DNA from: Labrenzia sp. 011 | GTDB taxonomy: Bacteria; Pseudomonadota; Alphaproteobacteria; Rhizobiales; Stappiaceae | Direction of reading: 5' to 3' | NCBI RefSeq assembly: GCF_003075075.1 | Contig: NZ_QCYM01000013.1 | Location: 1-64,000 of the forward strand | Length of the DNA: 64,000 nt | Shown here: positions 38,365 through 47,141 of the stretch, in pieces | Position numbering within the stretch: position 1 is the stretch's first letter | Layout of the letters: every line of letters starts with the position of its first letter | Program-made: the position numbers and the translations under genes | The notes under the pieces: generated by a model | What the model was told of the DNA's origin: nothing | Databases searched by the model: none | The model's input: only the letters and a program-made list of their open reading frames with translations

Positions 38365-39381
38365 TCAGGCCGGTGTCCTGTTGAGCCGGTCCAGCGCATT
38401 GCGGAGGGATGCGGTAAGCTGTTCGCGTTCCCTTGTCCCCACCGTTCCCGGCAAGCTGAGAGCGAGCTGATCCAGCTGCCGTGAAACCGCCGCCAGATCC
38501 AGATCCGGTCCGTCCGCCGTATCGGTCCGCAGGCCGATGACTTCATAGGTGGCCACCGGATAGGCGATGCCCTTCACGGTCACTTCGCCGGTATCGATGC
38601 ACTGGATCTGGTCCTTCACCTGGGAAAAGGTTTCGAAGGAAATCAGGATCGATCCCGGTGCCGCGAGGCTCTCCAGGCGGGACGCCGTATTCACGCCCCG
38701 GCCGATGATGGTGTAGTCCAGCCTGTCGTTGCTGCCGAAATTTCCGACGGTGCAATAGTCCGTGTGAATGCCCATCCGGCATTTCAGGGGTTTTGAGATG
38801 CCGGCTTCGCGCCAGACATCCTGCAGTTCCGCCATCCGGTCCTGCATCTCGATGGCCATCCGGACGCAGGCCAGCGCATCTTCCATGACACCCTGGGTTT
38901 CCGGGTCACCGAAGAAAATCAGGATGGCATCGCCGACGTATTTGTCGATGGTGGCGCCGTACTTGAGGGCGATTTTCGACATTTCCGTCAGATACTGGTT
39001 GAGGATGGACGTCAGTTCCTCGGACTCGAGCCGCTCCGCGGTTTCCGTGAATCCGGCGATATCGGAGAAGAAGACGGTCAGTTTCTTGCGGGCCGAGGTG
39101 ATCTTGACTTCCTGGCGGCCCTCGAAAATAGACTTGTAGACCTGCGGAGAGAGATATTTTGCAAGCTGCTTGGACAGAGCTTCCATGCGGCTCGACTGAT
39201 CCGCCAGCTGATCTTCAACCGCCTCGCCATGCTCGATGGTGGCTTCATACAGCATGCGAAGATCTTCGAGTTCGGAGCGCAGATACTTGTTTTCTTCCTG
39301 CAGAGAGCGCAAGGCCGGTTCCTGATCGGAAGGGTCCCCGGACGGGAGCGATTGCGTCTTGTTTTCCAAACTTTCCGTCAT
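38365..39381 (-). CDS. Class III adenylate/guanylate cyclase, coiled-coil type
   Basis: Makes a cyclic nucleotide, probably cAMP. 338 residues, no membrane segment. Residues 20-75 form a Glu-rich coiled coil. The catalytic domain shows metal-binding D107 (FFSDIAGFT) and D151 (DKYVGDAIL), substrate-selecting K147 and D222 (LDYTIIG), and transition-state N231 and R235 (VNTASRLES). All catalytic residues are present, and the K/D pair favours ATP. No sensor domain apart from the coiled coil, so control probably comes through dimerisation or partners. Divergent from the patatin-like gene. Confidence 0.93.
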   Translation of the reverse strand: MTESLENKTQSLPSGDPSDQEPALRSLQEENKYLRSELEDLRMLYEATIEHGEAVEDQLADQSSRMEALSKQLAKYLSPQVYKSIFEGRQEVKITSARKKLTVFFSDIAGFTETAERLESEELTSILNQYLTEMSKIALKYGATIDKYVGDAILIFFGDPETQGVMEDALACVRMAIEMQDRMAELQDVWREAGISKPLKCRMGIHTDYCTVGNFGSNDRLDYTIIGRGVNTASRLESLAAPGSILISFETFSQVKDQIQCIDTGEVTVKGIAYPVATYEVIGLRTDTADGPDLDLAAVSRQLDQLALSLPGTVGTREREQLTASLRNALDRLNRTPA

Positions 39382-39584
39382 TTCAAATCGAAGTCCGTAT
39401 CCGCGGGCGTTGCTGTCAGCCTTCAGGAATCACTGTTCGCCGCGTGAGGCATCCTATCGTAATATCCGTAAGTCTTTCGGGAAAAAAGCATCCTTTTGGG
39501 ACCGTTGCCGGGTTGTCCGGAGCTGTAACCATTTCTTATGCGGATTTGCCGTAAAAATACCGGAAGGATCATTTCGGCGGCTTC

Positions 39585-41978
39585 ATGAAGGAAATTGAAC
39601 TCAGACTGGGCCTTGTCTTCTACGGAGGGGTTTCACTTGCCATCTACATGCATGGGGTGAGCCGCGAGTTGCTGAATCTGGTCCGCGCTTCGAGCTTCCG
39701 TCTTGACCGCAATGGAAGCGGGTCGGGCGAGGGGGCTTCGGACCGGGATCTGCCGCCTGTCCAGTCAGCCTACAAGGATCTGCTCGACGTCCTGTCTCCG
39801 GTGGCCGACGTGCGCGTGGTGGTCGACGCCATCGCCGGGGCTTCCGCGGGCGGTGTCAACGGCATCATGCTGGCCAGGGCGATCGCTCATGACCTGCCTC
39901 TCGACAGTCACAGCCGGCTGTGGCTAGAAAACGCCGATGTCACCCGTCTGGCGCGGCCGCAGTCCGGTCTGTCGCGCTATCTCAAGATCTCGGTTTCGCC
40001 GGTTCTGGACCGGTTGATCTCCTCCCGGCTGAACAAGCAGGTCGAAAGCACGGAAACCCGTGAAAAACTGCGCCATTTCATGCAGGCAAGATGGTTTTCT
40101 CCGCCGTTTTCCGGTGACAGGTTCATCGGCTGGATGCTCGATGCCTGCAAGCAGATGGAAGACAGCGCCGAAACCGGCCGGACACTCATTCCGCGCGGAC
40201 AGACGCTGGATCTCTTCGTGACCATCACGGACTACAACGGCATCAAGCGGCGCATTCGCCTTGATGATCCGGACCACGTGGAGGAATGGGATCACCGGCG
40301 CATTCTGAATTTTCACGCGGTTCATCGGGCTCCGGGGCTCGTCGACAGCCAGTTTGCCGCCGACAACATTCCCGAACTGGTCTTTGCCGCCCGGGCGACG
40401 TCGTCCTTTCCCGGTGCCTTTCCTCCCGCCACGATTGCCGAGATGGATCGGGCTCTTGCCAGGAAAGACCTGACCTGGCCGCATCGGGAGCGTTTTCTGG
40501 CGAAGGGGCTGGACCTGAGCCCGGAGGCAATCGCGCGGCACTGTTTCGTTGACGGCAGCGTGGTGATGAACAAGCCGTTCGCGCCGGTCATCAAGGTGAT
40601 CCAGGACCGGCCGGCGACAAAGGAAGTCGCCCGGCGGCTGATCTATATCGATCCGTCGCCGGTCGAACCGGCGGAGGCCGATGGACGGCTCGTGGAACTG
40701 CCCGGCTTTTTCAGGGTCATTCTCGCGTCTCTTGCACATATCCCCCGGAACGAGCCGATTGGCGACGATCTGAAGGAACTGGAGCAGAACAACCGGCGGA
40801 GCCGCTGGCTGGCGCAGCTGATCGACTCGACCGGGCCGATGGTCGAACAGGCGGTGAAGGGCCTGTTGCCGAAACGCAGGACGGTTACGCCGGAAATCCT
40901 GGCCAGATGCCGCCGGGACGCGACCGAGGCGGCCTTCCGGCAGGCCGGGTTTGCCTTTCTCAACTACCAGTCGCTGAAGCTGCATGCCCTCGGTGAGCGT
41001 CTTGCGGGGCTGACGACCCGCTTGAGCGGCATTCCCGGAGCCCGGAAACAGGAAGAGCCCGTTCTGGCGCTGCTGGCCCGGCATTTTTCCATGCTGACAG
41101 AGGACAGCAAGGAGCTGCTCGGCCGTAACGACCCGCATGTGCTGGCGCTGCTGCGCGGGTTGGATGTCGATTACCGCATCCGGCGTCTGCGCTTCGCGAT
41201 CCGCAAGCTCAACGGCTTCTATCATTACGATCCCGCCTCCGGTCTGCCCTTGCCGAATACGGATGCCCTCGATCACATGAAGGGCCTGCTCTACGATCAG
41301 ATCGACCATTTGAGCTGGCGCTGGACGGAGCGTTTTTTCGGCAAGCGGTGCCGGGAGGATGCGGAACGTCTCGTGACAGGACTGGCAGCGGGGGAGGGAC
41401 GCGCGGGCGAGCGGGTCGTGCCGTTGCTTGACAGCATGTCCGAGATGATGGGGCTGGGGGACCTCGACCGGCTTCAGGACGAGCTTTTCGCCGTAACCGC
41501 CCGTGGCCTGCTGGACAAGGACCGTCATGCGTCGCTGATGCGCTCCTATATCGGTTTCGGCTTTTACGACCTGATCACGTTTCCGGTGCTGCAGCGGAAC
41601 GATTTTTCGGAGGTGACGGAAATCCTCGTCGACCGGATCAGTCCCCGGGATGCGGAAAGCCTGACCACGGAAGGTTTCGAGCTCAAGGGAAAGTCGCTGA
41701 ATTCCTTCGGAGCGTTCTTCAATCGCGGCTGGCGGGAGCACGATTACCTGTGGGGACGGCTCAATGCCGCCGACAGGCTGGTGAGCATCGTTCTGTCGGC
41801 CACCGGCAAGGGCACTTTGCCGCAGATGCAGGTCAATCAGGCCCGCGCCCGGATCTTTCTGGCGATCCTGGAGGAGGAACGGGGCAAACTCACTGAGATC
41901 CCTGATGAATTGGCCCGGATTGATGATCTGGTGCGCGCGGTCTATCCTGACTTTGCTCATGTTGCGCAAGACGTGTAG
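39585..41978 (+). CDS. Large patatin-like phospholipase-related protein
   Basis: Probable lipid acyl hydrolase. 797 residues, no signal peptide. The Ser-Asp dyad is S87 in AGASAGG (84-90) and D323 in FVDGSVVMNKPFAP. The expected glycine-rich oxyanion region is FYGGVSLAIYMHGV (12-25). The C-terminal 400 residues are helical and of unknown role; the length fits the patatin-related family rather than small patatins. Its promoter must lie in the 203-nt gap shared with the cyclase gene, where I see no clear elements. Confidence 0.85.
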   Translation: MKEIELRLGLVFYGGVSLAIYMHGVSRELLNLVRASSFRLDRNGSGSGEGASDRDLPPVQSAYKDLLDVLSPVADVRVVVDAIAGASAGGVNGIMLARAIAHDLPLDSHSRLWLENADVTRLARPQSGLSRYLKISVSPVLDRLISSRLNKQVESTETREKLRHFMQARWFSPPFSGDRFIGWMLDACKQMEDSAETGRTLIPRGQTLDLFVTITDYNGIKRRIRLDDPDHVEEWDHRRILNFHAVHRAPGLVDSQFAADNIPELVFAARATSSFPGAFPPATIAEMDRALARKDLTWPHRERFLAKGLDLSPEAIARHCFVDGSVVMNKPFAPVIKVIQDRPATKEVARRLIYIDPSPVEPAEADGRLVELPGFFRVILASLAHIPRNEPIGDDLKELEQNNRRSRWLAQLIDSTGPMVEQAVKGLLPKRRTVTPEILARCRRDATEAAFRQAGFAFLNYQSLKLHALGERLAGLTTRLSGIPGARKQEEPVLALLARHFSMLTEDSKELLGRNDPHVLALLRGLDVDYRIRRLRFAIRKLNGFYHYDPASGLPLPNTDALDHMKGLLYDQIDHLSWRWTERFFGKRCREDAERLVTGLAAGEGRAGERVVPLLDSMSEMMGLGDLDRLQDELFAVTARGLLDKDRHASLMRSYIGFGFYDLITFPVLQRNDFSEVTEILVDRISPRDAESLTTEGFELKGKSLNSFGAFFNRGWREHDYLWGRLNAADRLVSIVLSATGKGTLPQMQVNQARARIFLAILEEERGKLTEIPDELARIDDLVRAVYPDFAHVAQDV

Positions 41979-42088
41979 ACTGGCTCCGGCCGAAAACCGG
42001 CAAGTGTCTCCTTGACGCGACGACCGCTGGTTCGCTACGCATTTCTGTACGGCATGGCAATTGTCCCGCGAGCGGAATGTAAGAGTTT

Positions 42089-42868
42089 ATGGATTTTCTG
42101 ACTGACTACACAGGGAACGGGCCGGCGGCCTTTCTGGCGATGTTCGCCGGACTTTATGCCATCAGCCTCGTCGTGCTGTTCACGACCGGCCTGACGATGA
42201 CGGCCCTGAACCGGCGTCATCCGGACCGCAAGATCCAGAAACGGCAACCGACCCATGACGCGCTCCGTGATATCCGCTCCTCCATGAAGCAGCTGGCGAT
42301 CACCAGCTGCTGCCTGTCGATCGGCCTTTACGCGCAGATGCGCGGCTGGACGCTCTTCTCACCGGTGGCGCTGTCCTGGTGGTCCGTTCCGGTCTTTTTC
42401 CTGGTGTCCCTGATGCTGCATGACACCTGGTTCTACTGGGGACACAGGATCCTGCACACGAAACTGTTCTACCGGTTTCACAAACCGCACCACATGACGG
42501 TCACGCCCACCGTGTGGTCCAATGATGCCGGGTCGAGCGTCGACACGTTGTTCGCGCATTCCTATTATGCGCTGGTGCTATTCGTGGTGCCGATCCCGCC
42601 GCTGGTCTTTCTGGGGCACCGGCTGTTCGATCAGGTCTCGGCGGCCATCGGCCATTGCGGTTACGAGCATTTCGCCAGTCCCACGGCTCGCAAGCCCTGG
42701 CCGCTGCTGTGCACGCTCTACCATGACCAGCATCACCAGTATTTCGTCTATAACTATGCCAATTATTTCTCTTTCTGGGACCGGCTGTGCGGCACGATTC
42801 ACCCGACCTATGACGAAAGGGTGGAAGGCTTCGAGGTGCTTTATTCCGGCGAGCGGGACAAGGCATGA
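42089..42868 (+). CDS. Sterol desaturase / fatty acid hydroxylase family protein (1 of 3)
   Basis: Membrane di-iron oxygenase of the fatty-acid-hydroxylase superfamily; substrate unknown. 259 residues, about four hydrophobic helices. Histidine boxes: HDTWFYWGHRILH, FHKPHH and YHDQHHQYFVYNYANYFSFW. It is the only one of the three paralogues with His at the first position of box 1. The stop overlaps the next gene by 4 nt. Confidence 0.9.
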   Translation: MDFLTDYTGNGPAAFLAMFAGLYAISLVVLFTTGLTMTALNRRHPDRKIQKRQPTHDALRDIRSSMKQLAITSCCLSIGLYAQMRGWTLFSPVALSWWSVPVFFLVSLMLHDTWFYWGHRILHTKLFYRFHKPHHMTVTPTVWSNDAGSSVDTLFAHSYYALVLFVVPIPPLVFLGHRLFDQVSAAIGHCGYEHFASPTARKPWPLLCTLYHDQHHQYFVYNYANYFSFWDRLCGTIHPTYDERVEGFEVLYSGERDKA

Positions 42869-43647
42869 TGGCACTCCTGGCCGATTATCTCGTGATTGTC
42901 CTGCTGACCTATGCAGCGATGGTGGCCGTCTATTTCGCGACCGGATTTACCGTGATGGCGATCAACGCGCGGCATCCGGAGCGGCGTATTCAGAAGCACC
43001 GGGACGGACTGAAGCGTCAGGCGGTTGAGATCCGCGCCTCGATGAAGGCGCTGGCGACATCCTCCGTGCTGCTGTCGTCCGGCTTTTTCGCGCAGCTGCA
43101 GGGCTGGACCCTGTTCGCGCCGCTGGAGCTGTCCTGGTGGTCCTTTCCGCTGATGTTCGCGGTGTGTTTCGTGCTCTTCGACGGCTGGTTCTACTGGGGG
43201 CACCGCATCCTGCACCTGCCGGTGCTCTACAGGTTCCATGTGCCGCACCACCGTTCCATCGCGCCGACCGTGTGGAGCAACGACAGCTCGACCACGGTGG
43301 ACACGTTGATCGAGCATTTCTTCTATTTTCTGGTATGGTTCGTTCTGCCGGTTCCGGCGCTCAGTGTTTTCGCCCTGCGCCTGTTCGACCAGATCTCCGG
43401 CATGGTGGGTCATTCCGGCTTCGAATATTTCGCGTCCAGGTCGTCGCGGTTTCCGTCGCCGCTGATTTGCACGACCTTCCATGATCTGCATCATTCCCAG
43501 TTCCATTATAATTACGGAAACTTCTTTTCGTTCTGGGACCGGGTTTGCGGTACAGTACATCCGAAATACGATGACCTTGTGCGTTCGATGGAAGAAACCG
43601 GCGAGATTCCGGAAACGGAAGAGACCAAGGTCAAGGCAACCGGGTAA
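42865..43647 (+). CDS. Sterol desaturase / fatty acid hydroxylase family protein (2 of 3)
   Basis: Paralogue of its neighbours, 260 residues. Histidine boxes are FDGWFYWGHRILH, FHVPHH and FHDLHHSQFHYNYGNFFSFW. Box 1 begins with Phe where copy 1 has His. Starts ATGATG; either ATG is possible, the first overlapping the previous stop. Substrate unknown: lipid hydroxylation or desaturation at the inner membrane is the family expectation. Confidence 0.9.
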   Translation: MMALLADYLVIVLLTYAAMVAVYFATGFTVMAINARHPERRIQKHRDGLKRQAVEIRASMKALATSSVLLSSGFFAQLQGWTLFAPLELSWWSFPLMFAVCFVLFDGWFYWGHRILHLPVLYRFHVPHHRSIAPTVWSNDSSTTVDTLIEHFFYFLVWFVLPVPALSVFALRLFDQISGMVGHSGFEYFASRSSRFPSPLICTTFHDLHHSQFHYNYGNFFSFWDRVCGTVHPKYDDLVRSMEETGEIPETEETKVKATG

Positions 43648-43705
43648 GCCCGCAGGCGTTTTCACGCCGTGTCAGCCAACCGACCAAATGACTTGAAGGA
43701 ATACC

Positions 43706-44494
43706 ATGCTGGATCAGGCGATCTCCGTTCTGCTCGAATTTCTGCCGATATACGCGGCGGTCTACGTGATCAACGTGTTTCTGTATTTCGCGACCGGCTG
43801 GGTGCTGGTCCAGATCCAGAACCGGCATCCGGAGCGGCGCATCCAGCCGAACCGGCGCGGTGAAAAGCGCATGTGGAAGGAAATCCGCGCCAGTGTCCTG
43901 TCCCTCACGGTGACAGCAGGCTGTCTTGCGGGCGGCATCTTCCTGTCGCTCAAGGGCTGGACCCTGGTGGCGCCGCTGGAGCTTTCCTGGTGGTCCGCCC
44001 TGCTGATGTTCGCAGTGTCCATCCTTGCCTTCGACACCTGGTTCTACTGGGGCCACCGCTTCATGCACACCAAGGCGATGTACCGCTTCCACGCCGAGCA
44101 TCACCGGTCCGTCGCCCCGACCGTGTGGAGCACCTATTCGGACGATCCGGTCGACGCCTTCGTCATGCAGAGCTATTACCTGTGGGCGGTGATCTTTCTG
44201 CCGATCCCGATCCCGGTTCTGATCGTCCACCGCCTGTGGGACCATTTCAACGGCACCATCGGCCATTCCGGCTTCGAGTTCTGGGCTTCGCCGATGTCGC
44301 GCATGCCCTCGCCGATGGTCTGCGTGACCTTCCACGACCAGCACCATTCCCGTTTCCGCTACAACTTTGCCAATTTCTTCTCCTTCTGGGACCGGGTCTG
44401 CGGCACGATCGATCCGAAATATGACGAGCAGGTCAAGGTGTTCGAGCAGTTGGGGCAGGACGACGAGGCAAAATCCGTGGCGCCCGGAGAATAG
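43706..44494 (+). CDS. Sterol desaturase / fatty acid hydroxylase family protein (3 of 3)
   Basis: Third tandem paralogue, 262 residues, closer to copy 2 than copy 1 by eye (shared SVAPTVWS-type segment and FFSFWDRVCGT). Histidine boxes FDTWFYWGHRFMH, FHAEHH and FHDQHHSRFRYNFANFFSFW. AAGGA lies 6 nt before the ATG. 58 nt from copy 2, so likely in the same operon. Confidence 0.9.
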   Translation: MLDQAISVLLEFLPIYAAVYVINVFLYFATGWVLVQIQNRHPERRIQPNRRGEKRMWKEIRASVLSLTVTAGCLAGGIFLSLKGWTLVAPLELSWWSALLMFAVSILAFDTWFYWGHRFMHTKAMYRFHAEHHRSVAPTVWSTYSDDPVDAFVMQSYYLWAVIFLPIPIPVLIVHRLWDHFNGTIGHSGFEFWASPMSRMPSPMVCVTFHDQHHSRFRYNFANFFSFWDRVCGTIDPKYDEQVKVFEQLGQDDEAKSVAPGE

Positions 44495-44502
44495 GATTTG
44501 CG

Positions 44503-44615
44503 GTCATCGTCCCGGCCTGGCGCACAGTGGCAAAGTCTGGGGCCGATGACTTGGATACCTGCGGGTGGACCGCGATGCTCCGGCATCGCCGGATCTGTGC
44601 CTTCGCGGGAATGAC
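44503..44615. repeat. Palindromic intergenic element upstream of crcB
   Basis: A 113-nt stretch with matching ends: GTCAT ... ATGAC, CCCG ... CGGG, and GGCGCACAG ... CTGTGCC, in order. Read on the minus strand it begins GTCATTCCCGCGAAGGCAC, close to the GTCATTCCCGCGAAAGCGGG-type units that are scattered through many alphaproteobacterial genomes. No second full copy was seen in this window. It begins 9 nt after the third desaturase gene. Confidence 0.6.
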
Positions 44616-44642
44616 AGGGACGGTCGAGGGGCGGGCTGCGGT

Positions 44643-45026
44643 TTGAAACATCTTCTTCTTGTGATGCTCGGCGGCGGAATCGGGGCTGGCGGGCGGCATC
44701 TGGTCTCGCTGGTCACGCTCAGACAGTTCGGCCCGGGATTTCCCGTGGGAACCATCACCGTCAACATCATCGGCTCGCTGGTCATGGGGCTCTTCATCGG
44801 ATGGCTGGTGAAGCATGAAAGCGGCGGTCTGCAGTCGCTGCGCTATTTCTTTGCCACCGGCATACTTGGCGGCTTTACCACCTTTTCGGCCTTTTCTCTC
44901 GATACCGCCATCCTGTGGGAGCGCGGGGATACGCATCTGGCGCTGATCTATGTGACCGCCTCGGTACTCGTGTCGATCGTCGCTGTCTTCGCCGGGCTGA
45001 TGGTCATGCGCCACGTGGTCTCCTAA
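44643..45026 (+). CDS. crcB: Fluoride ion channel CrcB (Fluc)
   Basis: Dimeric inner-membrane channel that exports fluoride. 127 residues from a TTG start with KHLLLVMLGGGIGAGGRHL following, the usual family length; longer upstream reading would run into the palindromic element. Four transmembrane helices. GTITVNIIGSLVMGLFIGWL holds the conserved Asn, and GILGGFTTFSAFSLD holds the central TFS break and Phe residues. No fluoride riboswitch consensus is visible upstream. Confidence 0.9.
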   Translation: MKHLLLVMLGGGIGAGGRHLVSLVTLRQFGPGFPVGTITVNIIGSLVMGLFIGWLVKHESGGLQSLRYFFATGILGGFTTFSAFSLDTAILWERGDTHLALIYVTASVLVSIVAVFAGLMVMRHVVS

Positions 45027-45136
45027 GTTTCCCTTCCATTTGGCGGCAATTCCGCCTATACGCACCGGAATGATTTTTCGCCCCGGAGGCTTCAGGCACG
45101 GGGCATGGGATGCGCCGGACCTCAGGTCACGGGTGC

Positions 45137-46171
45137 ATGAATGAGAACAAAATGTCAGCGATTGAACAGAAACAAGTGACCGCCGATGAGGCGGGCATGC
45201 GCCTGGACCGTTGGTTCAAGAGCCATTATCCGGGTCTGGGCTTTGGCCGTCTGCAGAAACTTCTGCGGACCGGACAGGTGCGGATCGACGGCAAGCGGGT
45301 GGAATCGAACACGCGTATCGCCAAAGGCCAGATGGTCCGCATTCCGCCGCTCGGGGTGGAACTGCCGGCGGATGACAAGAAGAACGCCAGACCGAAATCC
45401 ACCAAGCTGACTTCCGATGACCGCAAGGCGGTCGAGGACATGCTGCTGTTCGAGGACAGCCACGTGATGGTCCTCAACAAGCCGGCGGGCCTCGCGGTGC
45501 AGGGGGGATCCGGGCTCAGCCGGCATCTGGATGGCATGCTGGACGCCTTCACCGACAGCAAGGGCAACAAGCCCCGCCTTGTCCACCGGCTCGACCGGGA
45601 GACTTCCGGCATCATCCTTGTGGCGCGGACCCGCAAGGCGGCGCAGGAGCTCACAAAGTCCTTCCGCCACCGCAACACCCGCAAGATCTACTGGGCGATG
45701 CTGGCCGGCGTTCCCAAGCCGTATCAGGGCCGGATTTCGACCTTCCTGGCGCGGAACGAGGGCGAGGAGCGCATGCAGGTGGTCCGTCAGGGCGATGACG
45801 AGGCCCAGCACGCCGTCTCGCTCTATTCAGTGTTCGAGAAATCCGCCCAGAAACTGTCCTGGGTGACCATGAAGCCGGTGACGGGGCGGACGCACCAGCT
45901 GCGCGCTCATGCGGCCCATATCGGCCATCCGATCATCGGCGACGACAAATATTTCAATATCGAGAACTGGGAACTGCCGGGCGGCATCCAGAATCGCCTG
46001 CATCTGCTGGCACGCCGGATCGTCATCCCCCATCCGTCCGGTCACGGCGTGATCGATGTCTCGGCGCCGCTGCCGCCGCATATGCAGCAGACCTGGAACC
46101 TTCTGGGGTTCAATGCCAAGGATTACGATCCGGAAGCGGACGATCCGGACGAGACGCTGATCAAGCGGTGA
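45137..46171 (+). CDS. rluC: RluC/RluD-family 23S rRNA pseudouridine synthase
   Basis: Converts specific uridines of 23S rRNA to pseudouridine. About 344 residues: S4-like RNA-binding domain (about 13-75), then the catalytic domain with HRLDRETSG, where D153 is the nucleophile, and GRTHQLRAHAAHIGHPI. Subtype RluC is inferred. The start is uncertain: ATGs at 45110, 45137 and 45152 are in frame, none with a strong ribosome site. Confidence 0.9.
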   Translation: MNENKMSAIEQKQVTADEAGMRLDRWFKSHYPGLGFGRLQKLLRTGQVRIDGKRVESNTRIAKGQMVRIPPLGVELPADDKKNARPKSTKLTSDDRKAVEDMLLFEDSHVMVLNKPAGLAVQGGSGLSRHLDGMLDAFTDSKGNKPRLVHRLDRETSGIILVARTRKAAQELTKSFRHRNTRKIYWAMLAGVPKPYQGRISTFLARNEGEERMQVVRQGDDEAQHAVSLYSVFEKSAQKLSWVTMKPVTGRTHQLRAHAAHIGHPIIGDDKYFNIENWELPGGIQNRLHLLARRIVIPHPSGHGVIDVSAPLPPHMQQTWNLLGFNAKDYDPEADDPDETLIKR

Positions 46172-46199
46172 GGCCCGCTTTGAGAGTGTCGCGGCCGGT

Positions 46200-46385
46200 C
46201 TAGAAACCCTGAAACATGGCACTCAGGACCACGGAAGCGAAGGTGACGGCCACGACGCCGGCAACCAGCTTCCAGGCGTCGGCACGCTTTTTCAGCCCTG
46301 GCCAGCCGAGCGGCTTGATCACCTGGACGGCGGCGATCAGGAACAGCAGCAGCATGAGAATCTTGATCAAGGGCGTGTCCGGCAA
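46200..46385 (-). CDS. Small two-helix membrane protein, unknown function
   Basis: 61 residues from a TTG start. Two hydrophobic segments (about residues 8-24 and 42-58) flank a basic loop (GWPGLKKRADAWK). No family recognised. No upstream ATG or GTG is in frame and no clear ribosome site is seen, but the composition is that of a real small membrane protein. Convergent with the pseudouridine synthase gene, 28 nt away. Confidence 0.55.
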   Translation of the reverse strand: MPDTPLIKILMLLLFLIAAVQVIKPLGWPGLKKRADAWKLVAGVVAVTFASVVLSAMFQGF

Positions 46386-46442
46386 GTGGTGAGCATGGCT
46401 GCTTCCCTTAACCCTTGTTGCAGGTGATGTCGAGCAGTCCGC

Positions 46443-47051
46443 TCAAGGAGATGGCAACTCCACTGTGTCCAGCCACTCGTAACGGGTCGTTGCCTCGATT
46501 TCCTGTCCACCTGTGAGGGTCTTCATGTGCCGCTGTTGCGGCAGCGAGGTTTCGGGATCCACCCACAGCGTGACGACGGAGACGGCTGCGACGGGGGCCG
46601 TTGTCTCCTGCGTGTACATGTATGTGTTGAAGCTTTTGTCGCCGAGCATTTCCGTCGAGCACGAGACGTCCTTGATTGCGGCGCGTGTTTCCGCGTTCCG
46701 CTCCAGCGTCTTTTCAAGCCAGTCCGCATCACGCTTCTGGCTGGCGGTCCAAGTGTTGCCGTCGCTCGACGTATATTCCTGATCATCAAGGACAAGCCAG
46801 TGGACGCCGGTCTGCTTGACGACCTGGTAAAAGTGGCTGTAGTCCCTGTAATATTGCTCGCTGTCTTGTATGATCCGGCCCCCCATACCCAGCTCTACAA
46901 GCAGCTTGTAATTCTCCGCCGTTTCCCCAGCCTTCATGATGGCCTGAATATCTTGCCTGCAGTCGGCGCGGGCAGAAAGTCCGTGAGCCGTAACGCCGAA
47001 GAATGCGGTTGCGAAAAAAGCGCCATAATTCAAACAGGATAAAATACGCAC
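46443..47051 (-). CDS. Secreted protein of unknown function
   Basis: 202 residues. The GTG start is set by GGAGGG 4 nt upstream and gives a signal peptide (hydrophobic residues 4-21, probable cleavage after LSARA). The mature part is mixed alpha/beta with no recognised motif. Two cysteines, in ADCRQDIQ near the mature N-terminus and VSCSTEMLG in the middle, could form a disulfide. TGGQEIEATTRYEWLDTVEL near the C-terminus resembles repeat strands of periplasmic lipid-binding folds, a weak impression only. Confidence 0.75.
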   Translation of the reverse strand: MRILSCLNYGAFFATAFFGVTAHGLSARADCRQDIQAIMKAGETAENYKLLVELGMGGRIIQDSEQYYRDYSHFYQVVKQTGVHWLVLDDQEYTSSDGNTWTASQKRDADWLEKTLERNAETRAAIKDVSCSTEMLGDKSFNTYMYTQETTAPVAAVSVVTLWVDPETSLPQQRHMKTLTGGQEIEATTRYEWLDTVELPSP

Positions 47052-47141
47052 TTCGCCCTCCGTGGAAATGGTCCGGGTCAGCACCATACCATCAGGGTTC
47101 CCGCACACGAAAGCGGAACGGGCAAATCGGGAGAGTGAGGG

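Noticed and set aside
44495-44642. Fluoride riboswitch before crcB
   Set aside because: No GGCGATGG-type consensus; the gap is filled by a palindromic element instead.
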